The position numbers and the translations under genes are program-made. A stretch of 64,000 nt of DNA from Spinacia oleracea (Eukaryota > Streptophyta > Magnoliopsida > Caryophyllales > Amaranthaceae): assembly GCF_020520425.1 (NCBI RefSeq), contig NC_079488.1, positions 6,053,747-6,117,746 on the forward strand, in the 5' to 3' direction. Position 1 is the first letter of the stretch. The number at the start of each line of letters is the position of its first letter. This document shows positions 56,088 to 64,000 of this stretch, piece after piece. The notes under the pieces are model-generated. The model searched no databases. It had not been told where the DNA came from and saw only the letters and a list, made by a program, of their open reading frames with translations.

Positions 56088-56599
56088 CCTCCAATGAGAA
56101 GTTCCTTAAAATGAGAAGATTGAGAAGGGGTATTGACCGTTCAATCAAATTAATCTAACGGCTTAACATCAGCGTGCAATAATTAAAACAAAAACAAACA
56201 TTTGAATCATACAAGCCGAACATCCGACAAAATAAAACCCCACCCAATATCTTATGCTAGTGAAGTGATGGTACTGAACAGTAAAATATTGGGGAAACTG
56301 CATAACCCATTACTTAGTACTTACAACTGGTTACATGAACCAGACCCTCACCTTCCTCTTTCTCTCTCCTCCAATCCCCCCCCCCCCCCTCTTTTTTCTC
56401 TCTCCTTCATTTTTGCATATCCTGCTCATCTCGCAGCAAAAATAAATAAAAAATCAATCTGTAAACTAAACTAGACTTGATGATATTGTTGATCTATATG
56501 TATTGGTTATAGATTAGTGTTTTGGGTTATTTGTTAGGAAATATTTTCTCCAATGTTTTCAATTGAATCTGGGTCTTTTAACAAAAAAATTTAAATAAT

Positions 56600-57840
56600 A
56601 ATTTGAGCTCTATAATTGCATGTGTGAATGAGGAAATATTAAAGTTCGATTTTAAATGAGCAAATATTAAAGTTCGATTTTAAACTTTTGCTCATTGTGT
56701 CTAAATGAGCAAATATAATAGTTTCTATTTTAAATTTTTTTTCTCATTGTGACTAAATGAGCAAATATTAAAGTTCGGTATTAAATTTTTGCTCATTCTT
56801 CTTAAATGAGCAAATATTAAAGTTCGATTTTAAACTTTTGCTCATTGTGTCTAAATGAGCAAATATTGTAGTTTCGATTTTAAACTTTTGTTCATTGTGT
56901 CTAAATGAACAAATATTATATTTTCGATTTTGAATTTTGCTCATTGACTCATTGTGTCTAAATGAGCAAATATTAAAGTTCGGATTTTAAAATTTTGCTC
57001 ATTTTGTCTAAATGAGCAAATATTAAAATTCGAACTTTAAACATTTGCTCGTTGTGTCTAAATGAACAAATATTATAGTTTCGATTTTAAACTTTTGCTC
57101 ATTGTGTCTAAATGAACAAATATTATAGTTTCGATTTTAATTTTTTTTCTCATTGTGACTAAATGAGCAAATATTAAAGTTCGATATTAAATTTTTGCTC
57201 ATTGTTCTTAAATGAGCAAATATTAAAGTTCGATTTTAAACTTTTTCTCATTGTGTCTAAATGGGCAAATATTATAGTTTCGATTTTCGATTTTAAATTT
57301 TGCTCATTGACTCATTGTGTCTAAATGAGCAAATATTAAAGTTGGATTTTAAACTTTTGCTCATTTTATCTAAATGAGCAAATATTAAAATTCGAACTTT
57401 AAACATTTGCTCATTGTGTCTAAATGAGCAAATATTATAGTTTCGATTTTAAACTTTTGCTCATTGTGTCTACATGAACATATATTATAGTTTCTATTTT
57501 AATTTTTTTTTCTCATTGTAAGTGAGCAAATATTAATGTTCGGATTTTAAACTTTTGCTCATTTTGTCTAAATGAGAAAATATTAAAATTCGAACTTTAA
57601 ACATTTGCTCATTGTGTCTAAATGAGCAAATATTATAGTTTCGATTTTAAACTTTTGCTCATTGTGTCTAAATGAACAAATATTAAATTTCGGATTTTAA
57701 ACTTTTGTTCATTGTGTCTAATAAGCAAATATTAAAGTTCGGATTTTAAACATTTGCTTATTGTTTTTAAATAAACAAATTTATTCAAATGAGCAAAGTT
57801 TATTTTGCTCATTTTGTTTAAATAAGCAAATTAAATCGCT
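56600..57840. repeat. ~47 bp minisatellite, about 25 copies
   Basis: Unit built from AAATGAGCAAATATTA, AAGTTCGATTTTAAAC and TTTTGCTCATTGTGTCT. The first and last parts are complementary (AAATGAGCAAA and TTTGCTCATTT), so each unit can fold as a hairpin. Variants carry TAGTTTC or ATTCGAAC linkers. Confidence 0.9.
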
Positions 57841-58147
57841 CAAACTCTTCATTTTCCTCCTTTCATAACAACATAAGTTGGAATTACTATATCAATCAAT
57901 TAAATCAAGTCTATTACACTAATTATGACCAATCAAAAATACTAACTCCGTATAATTGTGGAGGCTATTTTTTATATAAAAAAAAAATAATGGATGAAGC
58001 ATTTTAAAAATCAAATGGACAAATGTAATTTTTTAAGCTTAATTATAATCTGGTTTGGGCTTTACAATCAAAATGAAAGAGATAATTGAGCTTAGATGAT
58101 TAGGAAAATAAAACCAAGACTTGGCTATTGGGTGTCTGAAAACAAAA

Positions 58148-58420
58148 TCAATTAATATCAACAAACATAGAGTTATTGAAACACAACAACGCATAACAGT
58201 AACAAGGTCTCCATCTTCTTTGAAGGATGGCAACGACAATCGACGGCAAATTAGCAGTGGCATGGAGCACAAACAGTTGGGTGAACTTGGTTGTCCCGTG
58301 GTTGAGCAGAGGAGAGATAAAGTAGGAGGGTTGGGCGAAATTACGGTGGTGGTGGTGCGGTGTCTGGCTGGGCCGAGGAGAGGAGAGAGAAAAATAAGGA
58401 GGTTGAGGGCTGGATTCCAT
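58148..58420 (-). CDS. Small open frame at the right end of TA-flanked element 2
   Basis: ATG at 58420, about 90 codons, Ser/Pro/His-rich start (SSPQPPYFSLSS, HHHH) and a more hydrophobic middle. CT-rich leader upstream. No domain recognised. The frame runs past a TTTTCAG-like site, so it may be the first exon of a lost gene. Low confidence that it is expressed. Confidence 0.25.
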   Translation of the reverse strand: MESSPQPPYFSLSSPRPSQTPHHHHRNFAQPSYFISPLLNHGTTKFTQLFVLHATANLPSIVVAILQRRWRPCYCYALLCFNNSMFVDIN

Positions 58421-59050
58421 TGTTGAATGCTTGAGGAGAGAGAAAACTAAGCTCAATAATGGAAACTAGGAGAAAGAAATCGGAGGAAATAAAAGAAAAT
58501 AACCTGTAAAGAATTCAGATTTAATCTTGTCCCTTAATTTGTGTGGTTCAGATTTCTTCTCATTCTTCTCATTATAAGGTGTCTTCTCATTTGAGTTCCA
58601 TTATATATATATCGTGTTGTCGTGTTTGTTCCATAGAGGTGGATATATATGTCGTAAAAGTTTATCCCTATCAATACCTTAAATCGCTTAAAATTGATTT
58701 TGAAAATACAACATTTAAGCGATCTGCTTAAAAATAGTTGACTTTTCATTTAACTAAAAATAACACAACCTTCTAGACATATCTTCTTTTAAAGGGCTTC
58801 CCTCGTAAATGGCTTGCTACAATAGGTAATATGAAAACCAACCTCACAAATTAAACATTTTTCTTTATATAATTAACAAATAGATTAAAAAATCTTGTAG
58901 CATATTACCTATTTTAGCAAGTTATTGTAGAAGGGAGCCTTTTAAAAGAAGATAGGTCTAAAAGGTTGGCTTATTCTTAGAATAATTCAAACGTTTAACA
59001 CTAGAAATATTGTCACGAAAAATGTTACTATGAGTATGTTCTATCAACCA

Positions 59051-59190
59051 TTATGCCATAAGTTGATAAGCATGTTGCGTCAAATGAATTCCGTCCCAAC
59101 TTACGTGTTTGTAAGGATGTTCACAAATAGGACCTCTTTTACTTCCGCAATGATCACAACAAACTATTTGCATAACATCTTTATCAAACC
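59051..59190 (-). pseudogene. GDSL esterase/lipase last-exon fragment
   Basis: Begins after an acceptor (ATGTAG) in the same phase as the last exon of the gene at 61172-63351. It encodes GFDKD, VCC...CG, CEHP, then WDGIHLTQHAYQLMA and a TAA. The D-x-x-H of GDSL block V is present, but the normal C-terminus is lost at the stop and no upstream exons are seen nearby. A decayed tandem paralogue. Confidence 0.75.
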
Positions 59191-59261
59191 CTACATATAA
59201 AAACAATCACATAATTAATATCGTGACACGAAGCATTAGACATCAAGTAATGAAGTGTATA

Positions 59262-59350
59262 TGTTGTAACCTAAGCAAGAAAGACAATTAAGAGGGTAAA
59301 TAAGACACATAATTTAACGAGGTTTACTAAGAACACTCCCATCGGTTGCC
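59262..59350. mobile_element. TRIM-like LTR remnant
   Basis: TGTTGTAACCTAAGCAAGAAAGACAA and the following TTTAACGAGGTTTACTAAGAACA parallel 61808-61890. Only part of an LTR is evident. Confidence 0.4.
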
Positions 59351-59531
59351 CATAAGAGTTGTGCATGAGGAGATATAGTGTAAAAAAATATTTAAAATAT
59401 CAGATTTCACCATTTTAGGAGAAAGAAAAGCTTTGCCCAGGTCATAGCCATGATCTTTGGACAAGGGTGGGCAAAAGCTTTGATTGCACCACTTGTCACA
59501 ATTATACCACTAGGTTTCTTTTTTCTTCTAA

Positions 59532-59560
59532 CTAGTTTCTGAGCCCGTTTAATGAACGGG
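59532..59560 (-). mobile_element. Helitron 3' terminus (minus strand)
   Basis: On the minus strand CCCGTT-CATTA-AACGGG, then CTCAGAAA, CTAG and host T (59531). Different hairpin sequence from the other three ends, so a different subfamily. The element extends rightwards and may include the chromodomain gypsy fragment. Confidence 0.6.
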
Positions 59561-59776
59561 AAATTATATAGTGGTTGTTAAGCGGTCTTTTAAAGTGCTA
59601 ATTTTGTTGAGGAATTGTGATTTCAGTACGTGGGTTGAAAGTTGAAAAATATATACAAATTAGAGGGTGAATTAATATCGAGTATTAAAGAGAGATATCG
59701 GGATATGGGGTGGAAGAGGTTATATGAATTAAATGCATGGTGAATTGATGTTGAATGAGCAAGATGAAGTGGGGTG

Positions 59777-60154
59777 TTAAACCTGTAAAATAATTATCAT
59801 TTCTTCCTCGGCTTCCCATGTAGCTTCCTCAGATTCTTGGTTAGACCATAACACTTTAACAATCTTAACATCCTCAGTCCGTGTACTACGCACTTTGCTA
59901 TCAAGGATCTTGACAGGTCTTTCCTCAAATGTCAAACTTTGGTCTAACTCTATGGTCTCCGGTTGCAGTACATGCGACTTGTCCGGGACATACTTTCTCA
60001 ACTGAGATACATGGAACACATTGTGCACTCTACGTAAGTTCATGGGTAAGGCTAATCTATATGCCACCTTTCCTATCCTTTCTAGGATATCATATGGGCC
60101 TATATATTTTGGGCTTAGCTTTCCTTTCTTCCCAAATCTCATTACACCCTTCAT
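59777..60154 (-). pseudogene. Chromodomain gypsy (Tekay/Del-type) pol C-terminal fragment
   Basis: Open 125-codon fragment matching the integrase C-terminus and chromodomain of plant chromoviruses: GKLSPKYIGPYDIL, LPMNLRRVHNVFHVSQL, RKYVPD, then VKILD and KVLWSNQESEEATWE. The 5' part of pol is missing (boundary at ~60155 with a GGGTT repeat). The C-terminus ends soon after the chromodomain helix. Unrelated to the complete Tat-type element elsewhere in the window. Confidence 0.88.
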
Positions 60155-60155
60155 T

Positions 60156-60375
60156 GGGTATCGGATCGGATCGGGTTAATATTTTCGAGGTTTGTTATCG
60201 GGTATCAGATCTTAATCGGGTTAACATTTTCGAGGTGGTTCGGGTTACGGTGGAACATTATCGGATCGGATCGGGTTTTGGCTTCCGGCTCACGGGTTAT
60301 TAACGTTCGGGTTCTTAACGATCGGATCAACCCAGCGGGTTCAACGGTTCGGGTTGAAAATTGACAACTCTAACT
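60156..60375. repeat. GGGTT/GGATCGGGTT-rich repeat, copy 2
   Basis: Begins abruptly at the gypsy fragment junction (CATTGGGTATCGGATCGG) and ends GGTTGAAAATTGACAACTCTAA. Parallel to 55495-55660. Confidence 0.6.
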
Positions 60376-61170
60376 ACTGAGAATTGGAGATCTTTTGTAG
60401 GCTATGATTCAATAATGCTCCGTAATAGTGTTAGAACTGTCAAAAACTGGCCCTATTCAATTAACTTCCGACAAGACGAGAAATGACCCTGAAATAAAGT
60501 CATCGTTCAATCTAAATAAGCAGAATGATCACGCATAAAATATTATCAGATTATATCTGATTCAAAATCGACCGATAATCCAATTTGACAATCCTATGAA
60601 ATTATGATTATGGAGCGCATCACTGTTTTTTCCCTTAGATATTCAAAGAGATTTCTTGTTGCTGTGTTTTAAATTAAATAAGTACAACAAATTGAAAGTA
60701 CATAAACTTTAGGTAATTGTATTACTTCGTAAATTGGTTGATTTGATTTGCAAGTAGGTAAAGCTGAGAATTAGATAGGTTGATGAAAGGTAAGTGAAAG
60801 ACACATTTTTTATTCACTGTAGGCACCTTAAAAGCGCACTTCCCTACCAAATTTCAATTATTGAAAATTTCCCATTTTTTGCGACATACGTGTAGACGGA
60901 CTCGCTTGATGAACAAACCTATCCAATACCTTCAAAATATTTCATGCATTAACATTGAAATAAATATGTTCATGGACCGCTAAAAGGTCAAATAAGCCTG
61001 GCAATGATGGTTCTCAAGCAAACCTAAATCGTTACCCTAGTTAATAGAAAATCAAACCAATCCTACATATCGAAATTCCTAACTTTGTTTCAACCTTTAC
61101 CACTAGATACAACATACTCGGATTTTGAAATGTACATGATCCTATATTTTGACAAATAATAAATTAATAA
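60376..61170. other. Intergenic sequence downstream of the GDSL gene
   Basis: No gene or repeat supported. Confidence 0.45.
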
Positions 61171-61171
61171 T

Positions 61172-63351
61172 TCAAGTCATAGAGAAAATAGGGTCGAAAT
61201 TATATTTAATAAGCCAATTAGCCATGATTCGATAAGCATGTTGCGTCAAATGAATTCCATCCCAAAATATGCGTTGGTTAGGATGTTCACAAGCAACAAC
61301 ACCATCACTTCCGCATTGTCTATTCATGTCAAAATTGTATTCATTTTCGCCAACTCCACAACACACCTTCATTGTTGCATCCTTGTCAAAACCTATACAC
61401 GAACAATTTCATTAGTTAAAATATGTGCATCAACCACGAAATTGTAAGAAACATTATAAAAGACGGGGGAATCAAGGAGAAAATAAAAGTCCACGAACAA
61501 AACTCAAGTGAGGTTCCACCCTAAAACCAATTGACAAAAGGAGACGTAGTCCACTTAATTAGATTGTAAACTAGAAACTCGTTGCTTCATCTTCTGATGT
61601 GCGCACAATACTCACATATACTTTTTAACAAATGTCCCCTTAAGGGTAAGTTACTCACCCCTTGAACGAACAGGCTAAAGCATCCATACAATTAAACCCT
61701 AGCCACTTAGGAGACACCAACATACGGGCCATTATTGGAATAAGCTTACAGATACCGGTGTTTAACAAATAACCTGACTGGTCGAAAGTCCAGCTCTGAT
61801 ACCAATTTGTTATAATGGAAGCAAGAAAGACAACTAAGAACATAAATAAAGAAAACAAAATTTAACGTGATTCACTAACAATGTGTTAGCTACGTCCACA
61901 AGCAGAGGAGAAAAAAAAACTTATTTATCTAAAGAGTTTAATTATATAGTACTTTCTAGATAGATGCGAAAAATCCCAGAAAAGGCCTAAAACAGATAAC
62001 ATTAGTTTAGCATATGAAGTAACAGATAGCGAAATTCCTGTGATATATAAGGGGACTTGACCGATTCAAGATATATTCTAACAATATCACTGACTTACCA
62101 AGTGAAGTTGCATGTTTAATAATTTCTTTGAAAGCTGAGAAGTAGTCTGCGTACACAATTGTAACATGTGGGTGATCCTTTTGGAGTTCTCTTATAGCTT
62201 GTTGCAACTTATTGTTTTGAAATTCAGCAAATTGATTCAAATGTTTTAGACATTGGAGTTCGTCATACATCCTCGAGTCATTTGTTTTGTACAAGGCAAG
62301 ATTAATTGCCATACAACCAACAGGGAAGTTACCTGGTACAACTATTCGAATGGCACCAAGTTTAATGACTTCCTGTATAAACGTACAACAATGATTAATC
62401 AACACATACTGCTTATAATTAGTAACTACTTTCTCCGTTTCTTTTTGTTTGTTACGTATTCTTTTTAGGATGTTTCACAATCTTTGTTACGTGGGAGAAC
62501 CTTTCCATTTATAAATTTATTATACTATCATTTTTTGTGCCAGCTTTTAATTTTAATTGGTCCTATTTTTTCAACTTATTAAATTTCTTTACAATTTCCC
62601 AAGTATGTTGAGTTAGCAATCTGTGTGCTTTTCCATTATTAGTTCATTTTGATAAATAAAACAATCTTATTGGTTGTTGTAATGATTAGTGGATTGAGGT
62701 TTTAATTGGGTTTATTTTTTTTAATAAAAAATGAAAGCTGATTTGCACTATATTCAAAGAGACATAAATATCAGATTTTGAAAAAATAAAATCAAGATTA
62801 ATGATGGAATCTAAAGCATTTAAAATTTTAAAAAAAATCTTTATTATACGTTAATAAACGTGCAAAGTCCAAACGTAATTAACATCTCTATGTAACATCA
62901 TGTAACATCAAGTAACACAAATAAAATAATTCCTCTGTGCACACTTAATATTTGTGCAGACTCCAATGCAATAATTAATCACTGATATATCTAATTCCAT
63001 ATGTGAAAATAATTATAAAAATTGATATTTTGAAAATACATACCGAGACCAATCTAACAAGATTATACAAGAGTACATGATAACGTTTTGATGTACTTCA
63101 ATAGTGAGAATTTACGATCAAAGTTTTCATATATTCTGAAAGCATATTTTATGGCGTATAGAAATTTCAAGAACAGATGTAGTATAAAACATTTCGACAT
63201 ACCTTTATAACATATTTTATAACTTGAACAACTTCAGGCACTAGATCATACGCTTTCAACATGCTGGTTTTTCCAAAAAGTACCGAATTATAGTCATTCC
63301 CTCCAATTTCACCCATCATAATAAGGGATTTTCCGAGTTTTTCTTTGCACT
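61172..63351 (-). CDS. GDSL esterase/lipase, C-terminal three exons (5' part outside or lost)
   Basis: Three exons on the minus strand: 63351-63203 (starts after CTCAG, phase leaves one base from the previous exon; ends AAAG before GTATG), 62372-62099 (after TACAG, ends before GTAAGT) and 61392-61172 (after TATAG, ends TGA). Frames agree across both introns. Motifs: GEIGGNDYN (block III, oxyanion Asn), IVVPGNFPVGC, and WDGIHLTQHAYR (block V catalytic Asp and His). The block I GDS serine motif must lie in an earlier exon not found up to 64000. Plant GDSL lipases of this class are secreted acyl hydrolases. Intron 2 holds an LTR remnant. The exons seen are intact. Confidence 0.85.
61500..61990 (-). 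mobile_element. TRIM/LTR remnant in the GDSL intron, with tRNA-Met primer site
   Basis: On the minus strand an LTR-like stretch (about 61990-61808) ends ..CATTATAACA and is followed by GGTATCAGAGCTGG (61802-61789), the initiator tRNA-Met primer site. Phrases such as AACAATGTGTTAGCTACGTC are typical of small LTR elements. The downstream LTR was not identified, so the element is partial or short (TRIM-like). Confidence 0.5.
62428..62760. mobile_element. Possible Stowaway-like MITE remnant
   Basis: TACTTTCTCCGTTTCTTTTT near 62427 resembles a decayed Stowaway end (TA plus CTCCGTTTC). A degenerate right end may lie near 62755. Weak. Confidence 0.25.
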
Positions 63352-63586
63352 CTGAGGAACAAAACCAAAGAACAAGCAATCATAATTCATAAAGGAATTT
63401 GTTCAATACATCTGTTGTACACCAAACCGATATTAATCTTCATGTACTACATTTTTTCGCTATTGTTTTTTTTTTTTTTTCAATTTTCTGTTTTTTTTTT
63501 CGAAAAGTAAAAATAAAATCATGAAAAATGTACTGTAAAATCCAAAAATGGCAAGAAAATGTGGGCCGAATATTTGATATGTATAA

Positions 63587-63867
63587 CACTACAAGAATTT
63601 GTATCTTTAACGACAACCTAATTACGACGGGTCAAAAATTCTGTCGCAAAAGCCTTTTGCGACGGGGCTAACAACCAAACAATGACGGGAATAACCGTCG
63701 CAAATGTCTTTTACGACGGGTTTATGATGGATTTACGACGGGATTTCTATTAACGACGGCCCCCTTTTATGACGGGTTTGCGACAGGAAATCCCGTCGTT
63801 AATCAACCCGATTATTGGTCTTTCGCGACGGGATTTCCCGTCGTTAATAGTACAATTTCTTGTAGTG
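63587..63867. mobile_element. CACTA-type MITE
   Basis: 281 bp, starting CACTACAAGAATTTGTA and ending TACAATTTCTTGTAGTG, inverted. Flanked by TAA on both sides (63584-63586 and 63868-63870), the 3 bp duplication expected of CACTA/En-Spm. The interior is full of CGACGGG/CCCGTCG words. No coding capacity. Confidence 0.92.
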
Positions 63868-64000
63868 TAAGTTGTGACGTGGTGTAAAACACTGTCTTAG
63901 AAGCAAAATTCGCCCCGACTATGGTGCAATCGGAAATGGCGATGACCCCCAAGATTTAACATAGCTTTCCTCCGAAATGTGCATTCAACTAAGGAGGAAT
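63868..64000. other. Unassigned end of window
   Basis: Minus-strand reading gives IVGANFASKT, which recalls the GANFA word of GDSL proteins. An upstream stop and lack of other matches make an exon call unsafe. Confidence 0.2.

Larger units (their letters stand above)
56088..58600. mobile_element. TA-flanked DNA element 2 with inverted ends and minisatellite
   Basis: 2.5 kb between (TA)n tracts (56064-56087, 58602-58612). Left CCTCCAATGAGAAG.. CTTAAAATGAGAAGA and the reverse complement of the right end GAACTCAAATGAGAAG.. CTTATAATGAGAAGA match over ~40 bases. The interior holds a 47 bp minisatellite and a small minus-strand open frame near the right end. No transposase recognised. Its TGAGAA-rich ends recall element 1 (39222-44626). 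Confidence 0.7.

Noticed and set aside
63868-64000. Possible upstream exon of the GDSL gene (IVGANFASKT)
   Set aside because: An in-frame stop precedes it, no GDS motif is present and splice phase cannot be matched.

Overview
This is repeat-dense nuclear DNA from a flowering plant, almost certainly a eudicot. Coding stretches are split by GT-AG introns. The retroelements belong to plant lineages: a Ty3/gypsy Tat-type element with two RNase H domains and an antisense gene, a Ty1/copia element with an initiator-tRNA-Met primer site, and a chromodomain gypsy fragment. There are also Helitron 3' ends and hAT, CACTA and MULE-like elements, plus fragments of plant genes (YTH/ECT, EMB2004-like LRR, MAP65, GRF zinc finger, GDSL lipase, RING-H2). 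The style fits Caryophyllales/Amaranthaceae, but that is a guess. No rRNA, tRNA, CRISPR or prokaryotic feature was seen.

Layout. 1-10970: a large element of unknown coding capacity with 1.43 kb direct terminal repeats. It holds dispersed GC palindromes, a ~120 bp minisatellite and a captured YTH-domain gene fragment. 10971-12631: spacer, a minus-strand Helitron 3' end and an LRR gene fragment. 12632-24160: a complete, young gypsy element (LTRs differ at one base by eye, target duplication ATAGT). Its gag-pol is on the minus strand and a six-exon gene lies on the opposite strand. 24166-29380: an intact RING-H2 gene, several MITE-like elements, and a MAP65 fragment interrupted by a clean hAT element and ending in a Helitron terminus. 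30268-31660: an element with long inverted repeats carrying a broken GRF zinc finger. 31856-39120: a second, broken RING-H2 copy, split downstream by a complete copia element (33015-38428, target duplication GCTAT).

39125-44781: a 5.4 kb element sitting between two TA microsatellites. 46262-47950: a GC-rich repeat element and a 5'-truncated LINE. 48752-54723: a 6 kb element with hairpin-array termini and an 11 bp target duplication. It carries a 14-exon Lys/Glu-rich gene and a divergent first exon at its other end. 55140-58612: a GGGTT-rich repeat, a Helitron end, and a second TA-flanked element with a 47 bp minisatellite. 59051-63351: a GDSL esterase/lipase gene (partial, minus strand), a broken paralogous exon, LTR remnants and a chromodomain gypsy fragment. 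63587-63867: a CACTA-type MITE.

Plausibly functional host coding capacity is limited to the RING-H2 gene at 24555-25388 and the partial GDSL gene. Almost everything else is mobile DNA or cargo. The most novel-looking parts are the hairpin-ended element with its exon-duplicated gene, the pair of TA-microsatellite-flanked elements occupying the same repeat in duplicated host sequence, and the intron-bearing antisense gene inside the gypsy element.
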